Assembly (NCBI GenBank): GCA_963575745.1
Contig: CAUYUJ010021674.1
Coordinates: forward strand, 51,001 to 115,000
Length of the DNA: 64,000 nt
Direction of reading: 5' to 3'
Source: Prorocentrum cordatum
Lineage: Eukaryota; Sar; Dinophyceae; Prorocentrales; Prorocentraceae
In this document: positions 40,421 through 52,055 of the stretch, one piece after another
How the letters are laid out: each line of letters starts with the position of its first letter
Position numbering within the stretch: position 1 is the first letter of the stretch
Made by a program: the position numbers and the translations under genes
Notes under the pieces: model-generated
Told to the model about the DNA's origin: nothing
The model's input: the letters and a program-made list of their open reading frames with translations, nothing else
Database searches by the model: none

Positions 40421-43400
40421 AGAGGTGCCAGTCGGGCTGGTGGCCCCACAGCCCAGCATAGGCTAGGCACCCAGAATCTTATGAAACAAGGGGCTACAGC
40501 AGATCGGGGATTTGCTTGCATGAGGGCACTTCTTTCTCACGGCTGTGAAGTGTTCTGTTTGCAGGAGTGTGAACACTTACCGTCCAATTCAATTCAGCTG
40601 CTTGGCTGGCACCTAGTTTATTCAAGTGACAGGAAGGCTTCCATAGCTTTGAGGGGGAAGCCTTGTCACAACATAGTTCGCTCTTGGAGTAATCATGCTC
40701 GTCTTGCTATTGTGTGCTTGCGTCATCCGTGTATCTTTCTTGTTTCTGCGTACTTTCCGAACAGATCGGAGAAACGTTCATTGGAGGTGGCTTTTGAGAT
40801 GCTGAAAACAATCGAAACAACTTATCGGAGGTGGAAGGAGGAGTGCAGATACACATGCGAGCTTGTGATTGCAGGGGATTTTAATGTTGAGCTTGCGCCC
40901 GACATCACCTGTTCAGGAGGCACGGTGACTGGAGGTGCTGTGCAGATTCTCGACGGGAGGGGATACGGGAACGATGCGGAGGATAGACGGTGGGAGGAGG
41001 ACATGTGGCGATCTCAGCTACAGGAGTGGCTGTGTCGGATGCGCTTGCTGGCAGTCAATTCTCTTGGCTCGCCGTACTCTCGGCAGCCGACTTTCGTGCA
41101 TCGTGCGAATAATGCTCGACGCAAGTCTGGGACGAAGACTATTGCGCCAAAAGTGCTTGACTATCTCATGGTCCCACAATCCTGGGAGGGTGACTTGGTT
41201 GAATGCCGAACGGATTGGATCCCAGAGACCCCGACTACCAACTTCTCGGATCATGCCTGTGTCTACGCCGAGTTCCATATGCAGAACCCTCAGGTCACGA
41301 AATATCAAGGCCCCCCTAGCCACCACACAAGCCACAAAGAGTTCCAATCGTATCGGGAGGAGGCCCAATTTCAGGTCCTGGCGGACGTCCAGATCCCGAC
41401 GGTGCCCCCACAACGTCTTGCTGAAACGATTGCTGGACATGCGTTACCGCTCCTCACGGTGAGGGCCCCCAGGTACTCTCGAGGGCTCCCGCCGAGTAGG
41501 ACTCCCCAGCATGCCGACCTGGAGGTACAACTCAGAGAGGCACGTGCTAGGAAGGACAGAGCGTTGGCTCGGGACCTTCGACGTCGCATCAGACCGCTTG
41601 CGCGGGAATATCGCCGACGGAAGGTGGAGTGGGAGGCGCTACCATCTAGGAAGGGGAGGAGGACACGTGTGACGGAGTTGAGGGTGACGGACACTGGGGG
41701 AGGGGATATGGGGCCTACGACTATGATGACGGAGGACAGGGAACTGTGGGCGGAGGAGGTGGAGCGATATGCTGTGCAGAGTATGACTTGTGATGACTCC
41801 AGAGCCCGCAATCGGGAGCTTGTGTCCACACTGCGTCGCCATGCATCTCAATCTACAGCCTCTTCGGACAACGCACTTACGATTACACACTCTACTATTC
41901 TGCAGGCGCGGAGCAGGCTCCGAACAGGACGGGCCTGTGGGCCCGACGGTATCTCGGTTGAACTTCTCAAGTCTCTTTCGTGGAGGTCAGTGCGTGCTAT
42001 TGGTAAGGTTTTCTCTGATATATTCTACGGGCTTCGCCCGACGCCAAGGGAATGGCAGGAAGTATACCTATCACTTATGCCGAAAACGAGCAAACTAGAA
42101 ACATTGCGACAAACAAGGAACCTGCTTGTCGGAAATACCTTGACCAAGTGGTATCTTACGTGTGTGACGATTTTACTGGAACGATGTGTGGAACCCTTCA
42201 TGAGTGATATGGCGGTTTACGGTTTTACTAGCGGACGACGTTGCTGGGAGATTTCATCGGCCATGAAATGTATTGCACAACATGCTTCCACATGGGGGCG
42301 AGACCAAACGGCGTGGCTCCTCAGCTGTGACATCGAGCGGGCGTTCGATGCTGTGACGTTGCCGACAGTCTCGAGAGCGATGACGGCCCTTGGGATCAGT
42401 GCACGGTTGCAGTATGCGTTATTGGAGCCTCTCTCATCTACTTCATGCACGGTGCTGTTTGAAGGAGTGACAATCCCCAATCTGCAGTGGGATAGGTCGC
42501 TCCGTACTGGGGGTACCGAATCACCTATCGCGTTCACTATTGTCACTATTGCTATGTGGCGTGATGTGATTGCTCGCCTGGATCAGCGCGGTGTCGGAGT
42601 CGAGATGCCATGCCATGATGATCATTGTCGGTATGCACGCTGGAATCATGCTCTCTGGGCTGACAATCTTTTCCTTGCCGCCAAGTCAGCATCGGAGGCG
42701 CAGGTAGCGGCCACTGCCTTCACTACTGCTCTCAGGGATTGGGGGATGGAGTGGAAGGAGGAGAGTCTAGAGATGATGGTGTGTGGTACTCAGTACACTG
42801 ATACGGTCACGGTTCATATTGGCTCGCGGACTGTACCTTTCAAGCAGGTTGAGAGTTTGAGTGTGCTGGGGTATCAGATTCCCAGAAGTTTCACTTCTAT
42901 CCACACGGATGTGCAGGAGCGCGTCCAGCAGGCCCGAAGGGCATTCTTTGCGCAGGTGCAGTATTTTACGTGCAGGGCGCTGCCTCTGGTGAAGAAGTTT
43001 CGTCGATACCAATCGACTGTGCAGAGCCGCCTTTTATATGCAGCAGAGGCCATCACGATTGACAGTGAGTGTGTGAGGGTTATCCACGCGTTCGAGGGTA
43101 TGTGTCTTCTGAGAATGTCAGGGAGGAGGAAGCCAGGAGATGTGGGGTGGGAGGTATGGCGGCCAGCTACACTGACACGAGTCAGGACAATCTTCTGCGA
43201 TGGGGGTTTCCCGTCGGCTGTGCAGATGCTGTGTTGGAAGAGCTGGGGCATGATGCGCTCCACGAGGCAATGCTTACTATCTTTGGGGGAGGACAGGACG
43301 GCAAGGACGGAGGTAGAGGTGGAGGGATCAACGACTCAACGTGCTAAACGTGTTCGCTTTGCGGATGGACGGGGGGAGGATGTACCTACAGCGACTGTGA

Positions 43401-44640
43401 TGGAGGTGGAGGGGAGGATTACGGATATGGAGAGGCGGCTGGAGGATCTTTGCTCGCAGGTTGCCTGTTCCATTGCCCGCTCACAGCCGATGCCCTCTGG
43501 AGAGGGAGCTGCCCACGCTCAGAGGCGAGCCACTTGCCGTCTCAAAGGGGAGGAGGGCCTTTCGAGACTCCCGACGTGCGCTTATGATGCACAATGTTGG
43601 CTGGGTCACGGCTCGCGACACACTAACAGAGGTTCTGCGACAACACGGCAACAGGGCCTTATCTAGTTCGGGCAAGCGGCTTCGTGGAGGCCCTGTGTCT
43701 GTGGGCGGTCGGTCTTGGCAGTTCCCCTACATTCAGTTCTTTGGGGAAAAGTGGTGGGAGTCTGTACGGGGCGATTGGGTTCAGTTCTTGGAGGTATGGA
43801 AGCAACTCCTTACACAATGCAACAAAACTAAGGTCTATGATTGCTTTGTGGTGTCTTGGAAGGGCTTTCCTAATGGGCCTCGAGGCTCCCCTGAGGCTCG
43901 AGAGAAGGCCGAGACTGATGCGGTGGACATCGCGAGCAACCCCCTACACCCCAAGTACGACCCCAAAGAGCCCGCCAAGCTTGCAATACGTTATGCTATG
44001 ATCCAGGAACGTGCGACTGTGTGGGATATATCCTCAGAGGGTTTTGCTGCTGAGTTCAAGGGTGACTCATTACTTATCTGCTCCTGGCTACAGGGGAAAT
44101 GGATATGTGAGAATCGTGGCTGCTGCAAGAGGACAGCTGCCATGATTGATTGTACCTTTGAGCTCGCTGCGTGTTTCAATCTGAGGCCTGCTGCCTTGGG
44201 ACGTGAGATATGGAGACATGAATTCAGGGAGGACAATACACGAGCGGATGAATTGACGCATGAGGCCAGATGTGGCCGCACATTCTACAGAACTCATTGT
44301 TATCTATATCCATTCGAAACTTATCTCTTACCGTTCGCTATCAGGGGAGGCTTTGATGGCGGGGTTGACCAGCAAGGATCAGGATGTGGTTTCTGGCTTC
44401 AGATCGGCTAAATCAATACTCAGTGCAATCCCAGTGAGATAGGTACGCTTCCGCGAGAACCGTGGGCCCCTTCCCTGCTGGGCATGAGTTTGCTGTTTCT
44501 AGTGCCGTGCCCCTCGTTTGGAGGGATGTGGCCGAGGCCGCGTGGCTCCTTGAAGGAGCTACAGTGACAGAATGTGAATTGTCGGCAGCCGAAGCGCTGC
44601 TCAGCGCTGCCCGTGTGCTTCTGCGGGACCTGTCCTCGCC
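40415..44640 (+). pseudogene. E4 ORF2: APE endonuclease, RT (WADN), permuted RNase H, frameshifted
   Basis: Open from the UGA to 43666. Endonuclease motifs: GTQNL, CLQECEH, SAYFPN, AGDFNVE, VLDYLMVP, FSDHACV. RT: GRACGPDGISVELLK, motif A SCDIERAFDAV (Asp 42329), RTGGTESPIAF, motif C ALWADNLFL (Asp 42662, Asn 42665). A frameshift lies between about 43490 and 43560, and the protein continues to TAA at 44409. It then resumes in another frame after about 44460. RNase H motifs in permuted order: KGDSLLICSW (44064), REDNTRADELTH (44247), GFDGGVDQQGSGCGFW (44355), VTECELSAAEALL (Glu 44576). Two frame changes make this copy inactive. Confidence 0.85.
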
Positions 44641-44707
44641 CAGCTGCACTCAGCTGGGAACGCGAGTCCAAACAAACAAACAAAACCTGGTTGACGGTTT
44701 ACCGCCG
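44639..44707 (+). other. E4 3' stem-loop, tail and right target junction
   Basis: CCCAGCTG (44639-44646) pairs perfectly with CAGCTGGG (44651-44658), with a 4-base loop. ACGCGAGTCC and an AAAC-repeat tail follow, then the hairpin remainder CCTGGTTGACGG, TTTACCGCCG. Confidence 0.75.
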
Positions 44708-44757
44708 ACTTCATATAATTCTGGCGCGCTTGGGGGCTAGTTGGCAAAAACATCTCG
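44708..44757 (+). repeat. Family-A leader fragment
   Basis: TAATTCTGGCGCGCTTGGG and GCTAGTTGGCAAAAACATCT match the A leader for about 50 bases. The sequence then changes to E6. Confidence 0.7.
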
Positions 44758-44814
44758 ACCTATTGAATTTGATTATACTTTTCACGTGCGTTTCAACATA
44801 CATACACATGCCTC

Positions 44815-45813
44815 ATGTTCGCAGTGGGTTTGCTCGCCACCGTCGTCGTCTCTGGGCATCTCCGCTCGGCTGGTGCAGGGCGCCGTATCCTGTTCCACCG
44901 CCGCCAGGTCTTGTGCAATCTACGGCGTCTACGTCAAAGCTCTTCCTGGATTCATTGGTGTCTCCTGTGGTCAACAACACCGCAGGAATTTTTAGACTAC
45001 CTTGCTCCTAAATCGCACTGCGGGACGCAAACATGTAGGGACCCAAAGATGGTTTTACTGGCGCAGTGTGGGACCCAAACATGTAGTGAAGTAAGTTCCA
45101 ACACGGTTGCTTTGAGCGATGGAGAGACCCAGACAGAGATAGGTATGCAGACTGTCTATCAGGACACACAAACGGAAATTCTCGCGACGGGCGAGTCTGG
45201 GACGAACTGTGCGTCAGCCTCTTTTGTAGACTCTTACGTTGTACTGGATAAGGCTTCCCAGTTGTTTGGAAATGCCCGGGGGGACAAGATCAGGGGGTGT
45301 CCCAAATATGTCACTTTGTCACGGTTTGCTTCAATATCCTGGGATGCTTTTAGTTCGGAGGGCCCTCTGGAGAAGGAGAAGATCAGGAGTTCTTCCAAAT
45401 GTGTTACACAGTCACGAATTGCTTCAGTATCCTGGGCTTTTCAAGTTCGGAGGATCGGGAGAAGGAGAAGATCAGGCGTTCTTCCACGCGTGCTACAGTC
45501 ACGCATTGCTTCATCATCGTGGGATGTTTCAAGTTCGGATGTCCCGAGGCGAGCTAAACATGTGCGGTTGGACGTAGCTGACACTCACGAGGGCAGTAAA
45601 CAGGCAAAGCGAAGTGAGAAGGTATTTCGTAGCCCGTCTCGCGATGGGGTGCCCGAGCTACACTTGAAGGGTTGCAGGGGGGTTGTACATCGTGATCGTA
45701 TTCCATCGTTGTCATCGTCATCTGTTCCATCTGTTCCATCGTCGGGAGCTCCTTCACCAGATGTTCCAGCGAAGGGAGAGTCTGAGTTCGAAGGTTCGTC
45801 GTCATGTGGATGA
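44815..45813 (+). CDS. E6 ORF: Cys/Thr- and Ser-rich repeat protein, function unknown
   Basis: The ATG at 44815 gives 332 residues. Two CGTQTC units and TQTEI motifs (about 45020-45180) are followed by three ~32-residue repeats of the type KIRSSSKCVTQSRIASVSW (about 45286-45545), then a Ser/Pro-rich tail. The 96-bp repeats keep the frame. No known domain is recognised. By position it could be the repeat-rich linker region of an ORF2 relative. It could also be a pseudogene. Confidence 0.4.
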   Translation: MFAVGLLATVVVSGHLRSAGAGRRILFHRRQVLCNLRRLRQSSSWIHWCLLWSTTPQEFLDYLAPKSHCGTQTCRDPKMVLLAQCGTQTCSEVSSNTVALSDGETQTEIGMQTVYQDTQTEILATGESGTNCASASFVDSYVVLDKASQLFGNARGDKIRGCPKYVTLSRFASISWDAFSSEGPLEKEKIRSSSKCVTQSRIASVSWAFQVRRIGRRRRSGVLPRVLQSRIASSSWDVSSSDVPRRAKHVRLDVADTHEGSKQAKRSEKVFRSPSRDGVPELHLKGCRGVVHRDRIPSLSSSSVPSVPSSGAPSPDVPAKGESEFEGSSSCG

Positions 45814-46144
45814 ATTGCCCGCAAAGGCGGAGGCAAAGGCAATGGCGCCAACATAGGAGAGTGTAGATTTGGCGGAAGACAGGAGTTTGACGAAGTGTGT
45901 GCATGTGGCAGGGCGTTGACGGATTTCGAACGAAATTGGATTTGCGGTGGTAAGCACATCATTTCACTCGCCTTGTGGCTCCTCTCCGACAGTTACTTCT
46001 CTTCGGCTCGAGTGGAGTTCAGAATTCATTGACGGTCGGTTTGGCGGGTATTTGTTTTCTTGTCGGTAAGCACATATGCTCCATCGCCTTGTGTGGTTTC
46101 TCTCCGACAGTTAAGTTCTTCGCCTCGAGTGGAGGTCAGAATTC

Positions 46145-46459
46145 ATGGAACTGGATAATCTTTGCGATTTTCAATCCAAATGTTTAATCAACTTTCGATG
46201 GGGCAACTCACGTTTGCACGATCGCCACGTTGCCAGGTTCACCTGGCACCCTAATATATTGAATTATCGCTTGAGCCATGATGGCTCTACGGCCCGCGGT
46301 GGGCCATCAGTGTATCGGGACAGGATAGGGCCGTGCGCCCCACACTTTCATCAAGTGTTTCGCGCGCGTGCCATCAGAGCTGGATTCGATGGTTGTGTCT
46401 CTTTCGACGTTGAGCATGCGACTCTTGTCTTACCGCGGGTTGTTTCGGATTTGAGATGA
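46145..46459 (+). pseudogene. E6 fragment with RNase H first-strand motif
   Basis: The C-terminal part reads RAIRAGFDGCVSF, matching the IRGGFDGGV segment that follows the ADELT motif in E1-E4. The rest is too diverged to align by eye. It ends at TGA 46457 about 200 bp before the element 3' end. Confidence 0.4.
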
Positions 46460-46665
46460 TGTGAATAAGTGAGTGTTTCTCGCTCGTGCCATGCTTGTGT
46501 GTGTGTGTGTCGTGCGTGCGTGCTTGACTTCGCGTCCTCATAAGAATTTAGGCTTTCGCCTTCCTGATCGTTGGGTCGGTGAGGTTTCGCCTGCTCCCGA
46601 TGCGTCCGCCTCGTGCTACCGACTAGGCTGGAAAGCCTGCACAGCCGACCGCAAAGACCGCAAAA

Positions 46666-48066
46666 ACCAGGTTGGCAGTATACCGCCGGCGCCCAGTTTC
46701 AGCTCCGTAGGTGCAGTACTGTTCACAAAATAATTGCTTCAACTATTCGTCAAAATTATATTTCTTTATTGAGGATAGTTTCCAGACGGTATCATGAGTT
46801 ATACGGCGTATCGAGAGGTAAAATGCACGCCAGACGACAGAAGAGGGTTGAATCCATCCAGCTTGAGGCGAAAGAGCGAAATTCAGGTTCGGTCTCGATT
46901 CATTTCCAGGAGCCGACCTCCAGAAAACAACATTTTGTAGAAGTTGATGGTTTCTACTTGACCGCTAGATTTTGAGCAGCTGCAGAGGTGTAAGTTGTGT
47001 ACCGATAACTCCAACAGCATCAGAAGCTCCAGTCTAAAGGTCCACGGCGCCTGAGATCGGTCTGCTACTCGAGCGATGGTGCAAACAGTTTTTTTGGCAT
47101 TCTGCAACTCTTTGGAAAATGTGTTCGGTTTCTAGACTTGATCTCGCGCATAGCAGCTTTAGATGTTTCATGCAGACAAAGAGGTTCAGCAGCGTCAGAA
47201 GCTTCCGTTCAGTTGGAATTGCAGCCTGATATCGGCATGCTTCTTGAACCATGTCCGGAAAAATATTGGCACTCTGTGACGTATTTTGTTATCTGATCGT
47301 CTTGAATACGGAGCCGCGGCAGAGCTTTCAATCAAACCGCTAGCTCGAGCGACGTCGGAAGCTCCAGTCTGCAGGATTCAGACGCCTGTAACGATCTGCT
47401 ACTTGAGCTATGACCAAACAAATTTCGCACTCTGCAACTCTTTGTGCAAATTTCCGGAGTTTGGACTTGATCTCGACATTCTGAGCAGCTACAGGGTTTT
47501 ATGTAGATCAAGTAGGTTCAGCAGCATCAGAGGCTCTCGTTCACATTACATTTTTTTTGCGTTCTGGGCTATGTTCGGACAAGTGTTTGCACTCCAGAAC
47601 TTGATCGGGCGCATGCTCAGTTTCTCGACTTGATCTCGAGATTCGGGTAGCCACATAAATTTCGTGTGTACCGATAGCTTAAGCAGCATCGGAGGCTCTA
47701 GCTTGAAGGCTCGGGGCTCCTGAGATCGGTTTGCTACTCGAGCGATGGCCGAGCAATTATTTGCACTTTGCAATTTCGGGCAAATCTTCTGTTTTGATAT
47801 CGAAAGTAAGAGCAGCTGCAAAGGCTTCATGCAGACAAAGAGGTTCGGCAGCATCATACGCTCCCGTTCAAATTGGCCGACAGCTTATGATCGGCTTGCT
47901 GATCGATCTATGTCCACCTCGAGACTCGGAGCTACAGAGGTCTCACGTGCACCAATACCTTCAACAGTATCGAAAGCATTCGTCTAGGGACCCGAGAAAC
48001 CTTACATCGGTTTGGTGATCGAGCTAGAGTGGAAGCACGATTCGCGCAAACAAATGATAACACAAC
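46666..48066 (+). repeat. Hairpin remnant and diverged family-A-like monomers, forward
   Basis: After the hairpin 3' half (to about 46698), degenerate units follow with GAGATCGGTCTGCTACTCGAGC, TTTGCACTCTGCAACT and CAGCAGCATCAGAAGCTCC-type landmarks (about 47050, 47395 and 47720). They align in order with the 177-bp family-A monomer but are much more diverged. No coding evidence. Confidence 0.65.
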
Positions 48067-48290
48067 TTCCTGATGTCGAGCAAATTGACAGAACGATATT
48101 TCATAATTTTCTCTTTTCTAGAGTGGGCGACTGCGCGGCAGCGGCTGCGGCTGCGCGGCTGCGCGGCTGCGCGGCTGCGCGGCTGTGGCTGCGGCCGCGG
48201 CCGCGGCTGCGGCTGCGGAGCTCTTCGAGGTCCCCCGCGGTTCCGGCTGCGGAGCTTTTGCATCAATTTCTCCACCTCTACTCTTGATAA

Positions 48291-48576
48291 TGCGCAACTT
48301 TCGGAAATAGGCGGCCTGCGTGGATTCTTCGACGGGGGTCGTTCTGTAGAGGGATGTGTTGCAGGATGGTGCATTGATTCATGCATCAATGGCCAGTGGC
48401 AGTTGGTGGCCGAGGAGGCCCTCCGCCTCGAGGCGACATCGTCTGTCATGTTTTGCGAGATGATGGCAGCTCAGCGGCTATGTATGGCCGTGGAACAAGT
48501 TCTGAGTATTTTAAACCACGGATCGCCTGCGATGTCACTCTTATCGTGTGCACCGTTTTGTTTTCTCTCAGTTTGA
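48291..48576 (+). pseudogene. E7 RNase H second-half fragment
   Basis: EIGGLRGFFDGGRSVEGCVAGW followed about 40 residues later by SSVMFCEMMAAQRL matches the FDGG and helix-A Glu parts of E1-E4 (FDGGV .. TDAEL). Endonuclease, RT and the GDS/ADEL half are absent upstream. Confidence 0.6.
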
Positions 48577-48794
48577 TAGCGTACGCTCTGTCTGCCGATA
48601 TTCTGCTTCAATTATCTCCGTGTGTTTTTGGCTCTTCCCTTCCCGCTTGTTCCTCTCCTCTGGCCTCGGCTCTTTGGGCTTCCCCGCTGGGCTTCGCTCT
48701 TCCGCTCTTCTGGCTCCCTGGTTGGCCAGTCGGTAGGAGTTGCGTTCTTTGGCATATATTCACGTTGGCCGCCTGCATGTTCTCCCTGCGTTTT

Positions 48795-49405
48795 TGCCGC
48801 ATCCTGATGCCTACGCCTCCCTGGCTCGGCACTGTTTCCAGCGTCCTGTGCTGCATATTGACATCGTATCTTGTAATGTTCTCCTGTGCCTTGTTCTTTG
48901 CCGTTCTTTGTCTCCTGGTGCCTTCGCCACCCTGGCTCGGCATTTGAGATTCTGATGCCTCAGCCATCTTGGATCGGCACTTCCTTGCTGTCTCCGTCTT
49001 TTATGTGTGGCCTCACTTGACGCTTGCTTTTATTCGTTGTTTTCTTGGATGCCTAAGCCACCCTGGCTCGGCAATCCCATATCTGCATGCCTCCGCCACC
49101 CTGGCTCGGCGTCGCGTCCTGTGCTGCATATTGACACTTTCTCTTGTAATGATCTTCTGTGCCCTGTCTTTGTCCATTCTGTTTCCTGATGCCTACGCCG
49201 CCCTGGCTCGGCATTGGATATTCTGATGCCTCAGCCATTCTGGCTCAGCACTTCTCTTGCTGTTTTTCTGTTTCCATTGTGGCCTCACTGGCGCTTCGCT
49301 TATTTGTGCGTTGCTTTTCTTTGGATGCCTAAGCCACCCTGGCTAGGCAATCGCATATCTTCATGCCTCCGCCTTCCTGGCTCGACATCTCTCTGGCGTG
49401 TGGAT
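48795..49405 (+). repeat. Minisatellite with ~25-bp core in ~272-bp higher-order units
   Basis: The core GCC-ACCCTGGCTCGGCA, preceded by GATGCCTNN, recurs about nine times. Four variants come in the same order twice (about 48917, 48955, 49049, 49085, and again 49189, 49225, 49325, 49364), giving a second-level period near 272 bp. Each core can form a small AGCC/GGCT hairpin. It lies in the 3' region of E7. Confidence 0.75.
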
Positions 49406-49512
49406 GTCTGCTGTGTCTCCGTTTGGGAGGCCCCTCTCACTTGCCCGACTGTTCCAGAGTGCGGTCTAGGGCTCAGCTGACCCAGCTGTGGACGCCCTGA
49501 CGCAAACCCAAA

Positions 49513-50368
49513 CGCCAAAACAAGGTTTTTGAACTTTTACCGGCAAGCGCGACAGGTGTGAAAAATCGAGATTATCTGAACGAATTGTCAAGTCTCTCAC
49601 AATGTTCACAAAGCCGACTCTAAGTCACCGCGTTGCTCGTTCTGGCGGGGTCGATCAACCTAGCTCCATTTTTCGCCCAATTGTTTTTTTTGCTCATCTC
49701 ATTGAGGAGCTCGACGAGGTATGTGAGAACACGCCGAACATCCGAACGCTTGCGCGAAAGAGCTGCAGGGTGCAAATAGTTTTTCGGCCATGGCTTGAGT
49801 ATTGGAACTCCTTGGCGCACATGACATGTCTATCTCGCCTGAATCTCGACTTAAGTTTGAAAACAACTACATGTCCTGCAAATCACTATTCTCTCATGGT
49901 CGTTTCCCGAAAGTAAACGGACATAAGTATTGCAGCTACAGCCCTCAAACTTTGACCAACGAATGCAGCGCGATCCAATACTCACTAGAAAAGTTTGGAA
50001 TGTCGAATGCATTGCGAAATATTTCTCTAGAACTTCAAACACCGAGCCCAGGTCGCCACAACATGTATTCTGGCCTGATCGGACAACTAGCTCGACCATG
50101 CTGCCGAATTCCTCCAGCTCTAGACCACGAGCTCGATGAGGTATCGCTGCAAAAGCATCAGAAGCATCAGTCTAGATGGTCGAGATGATTGAAGGGTCTG
50201 CTACTCGAGCTGTAACGAAATAAGTATTTGCACTCTGCATCTTGGGGCACATCAGTTTTTCGACTAGATCTCGGGACTAGCACAGAATAGTTGATCATCG
50301 TCCGAAGCATCAGTCCAGAAGGTCAAGAGGCCTGAGATCGCTTGGCTGATCGAGCGATGACCGAAGAA
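49513..50368 (+). repeat. Diverged family-A/B-like sequence, forward
   Basis: Contains hairpin-like remains and GGTCTGCTACTCGAGCTG, TTTGCACTCTGCA and GCATCAGTCTAGA-type landmarks of the diverged monomers (about 50130-50330). ORFs found here are short and not conserved. Confidence 0.5.
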
Positions 50369-50426
50369 CTGGGCGCCGGCGGTAAACCGTAAACGAGGTT
50401 ACCGCCGGGAACCTCGTAGAGCTCGT
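50369..50426 (-). repeat. Hairpin module in reverse orientation
   Basis: Read on the minus strand it gives GAGCTCTACGAGGTTCCC, then GGCGGTAA and TTACCGCC arms (plus-strand positions 50378-50385 and 50399-50406), then GGCGCCCAG. It is the only clear minus-strand copy in the window and marks the turning point of the inverted region. Confidence 0.85.
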
Positions 50427-52055
50427 TGCATGCGTAAGAATGCTCTGAATGTCAGAAGCACCCGAAAATGCATGTGTTGCATTCAACTGTCGAGCACCAG
50501 CCAGATCTACATGGTGTTTTGCCGCCAGACCGATGCGGCACAATGCTGCTCATTGTGCGCTGCTAATGAGCTCTGTAGCTGCTCTGTGGCTCGAGTTCGC
50601 TCTGGAATCCCCGATCATGTGTCTAACGTCTCGGCGCGCGGTTGATTCCCCCGAGTGTTTTGATTGTAGTGCTGCGGCTGTGGGCCTGAAAATTTACCGG
50701 CGAGCGCGGCGTAATCTACTACAAGTGCGAAACATCTTGATTCCGAACGCAAGTTGTCAAATCTCTCACAATGTTCACAGATCTGGCCGGGTCGGTCAAC
50801 TAGCTCCACCCTGGGCCCGAATTCCTCGGAGCTCATTGCATCGAAGAGCTCAACGAGGTACTATTTGTACTCCTGATTCTGTAGAAGTTACTGGCACGCG
50901 TACATCTGTAGCTGCTTGGAAGCTCGAGCAACTTGCAAAACCGCGCATGTGCTCAGAAAAGCTGCAGAGTCGAAACAGTGTTTTTTTCGAGTTTTCCTTG
51001 AGAAGCGAACCGTTCTCAGGCTTTGAATCGATGTTAGCGCCAGCGTCTGACGCTGCTGGACCTCTTGGTTTAGGTTCAACATCTGTAGATGTTGTACATG
51101 TCGATCGAGTCCAACAAAAATCGCCCCAAGGAGTTGCAGAGTGCGAACCGTTCTTCGGACAGCTCGAGTGGGAAGCCGATCGCGGGTGTCTCGACTCTCT
51201 ACACTGATGCTTCCGATGTTGCTGAAGCTGTCCGTACACATGGAACCACTGTAGTTGCTCCAAATCTTGAGATCGAGTTGGAAAATCGGGTATTTGCCCT
51301 GACAAATTGTACTGTGCAAGTAGTGAACATGGCAAGAGAACCAAGCCGATTCAAGGGTGTTAGACCATGCGCACAGAAGCTTTCGATGCTCCTAAACTCA
51401 TTTATTCGTCTACACGGAACTCCGTAGCTGTTCTGAATGTCGAGTCGAAAGACTGAACGCGTAGACGGAAGAGTTCAAGAGTGGGATAGTGTTTCGCCAT
51501 CGCTCGAGTAGCAGACTGATTTCAGGCGCCCCGATCCTTTAGACTGGAGCTTCCGATGCTGCTGAGTCTCTGCATTTGCATTGAACCTGAGTAGCTGGCC
51601 CAGATCTCAAGTTAACTTAGACAACTAGTTTTTCCTGCGAAGTAATATTTTCTTAAGGCCGGTTGCAGGAAGCGAATCGCTAGAAATTGCAGCTATGGCC
51701 CTGAAACCTTTACCAGCGAACCGAACGTGATCCAATGCACAGTAGAAATATCAGAACTTTTAAAATGAACTGTTTAATCTTGCCTAGAAACTGCAAAAAC
51801 CGACCCCGGGTCGTCACATTGTCCATTCCAAGTAGCTCCACCCTGCAGCCGGATTTCTCTTGGCTCATCTAGCCGAAGAGCTCTACGAGCTATTTTGATT
51901 GACAGTTTCTCGCTGGCGCCCAGTTTCACCTCTCGAGATCGAGGCACAAAAAAACAATCATTCGCCAAAAGAGTCGTAAAGTGCGAGCTATTCTTCGGTC
52001 ATTGATCGAGTAGCAGACCGATCTCAGGCGGCGGCCCGATGCCCCAGACTAGTGC
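50427..52055 (-). repeat. Diverged family-A-like monomers, mainly reverse
   Basis: Landmarks now appear as reverse complements: GCTCGAGTAGCAGACTGAT (about 51503), GGAGCTTCCGATGCTGCTG (about 51545), and GATCGAGTAGCAGACCGAT (about 52004). Together with 46.7-50.4 kb this forms a head-to-head arrangement around the inverted hairpin. No gene is recognised. Confidence 0.55.

Larger units (their letters stand above)
38664..44684 (+). mobile_element. E4: near full-length APE-type non-LTR retrotransposon in a B hairpin
   Basis: 6.0 kb with ORF1 and ORF2 of the E1 type, a 3' stem-loop and (AAAC)n tail. The right junction at ACCTGGTTGACGG is the common hairpin point. No target duplication; about seven bases of the 5' hairpin arm are missing. 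The first bases, AGCTCAAG, could retain the last seven bases of a spliced leader (GCTCAAG), which would make it a trans-spliced copy, but seven bases is weak evidence. Confidence 0.85.
44758..46665 (+). mobile_element. E6: partial or non-autonomous element of the E1 group
   Basis: The 3' end is clear: stem-loop AGGCT (46625-46629)/AGCCT (46634-46638), A-rich GCAAAGACCGCAAAA, then the hairpin remainder ACCAGGTTGGCAG and TATACCGCC. The 5' limit is uncertain. No RT is present; it contains a repeat-rich ORF (44815-45813), a ~115-bp doubled segment (45949-46030 and 46065-46146) and an RNase H-like fragment near 46380. Confidence 0.55.
48067..49512 (+). mobile_element. E7: partial element of the E1 group (3' end)
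   Basis: A GC-rich GCGGCTGCG microsatellite (48130-48230), an RNase H fragment (48291-48576), a minisatellite region, the stem-loop CAGCTGACCCAGCTG (49474-49488) and A-rich GCAAACCCAAACGCCAAAAC, then a decayed hairpin remainder (AAGGTTTTTGAACTTTTACCGG). The 5' limit is uncertain. Confidence 0.55.

Noticed and set aside
45949-46146. Intron between GGTAAG and a downstream CAG near 46 kb
   Set aside because: The GGTAAG strings belong to a ~115-bp tandem duplication, and no coding exon continues across it.
46270-46292. Apparent antisense spliced-leader relict (CTTGAGCCA..ATGGCT..ACGG)
   Set aside because: It needs a 2-base insertion and two substitutions. Much of the match is the small palindrome AGCCAT..TGGCT that the leader itself contains, and it lies inside an E6 reading frame.
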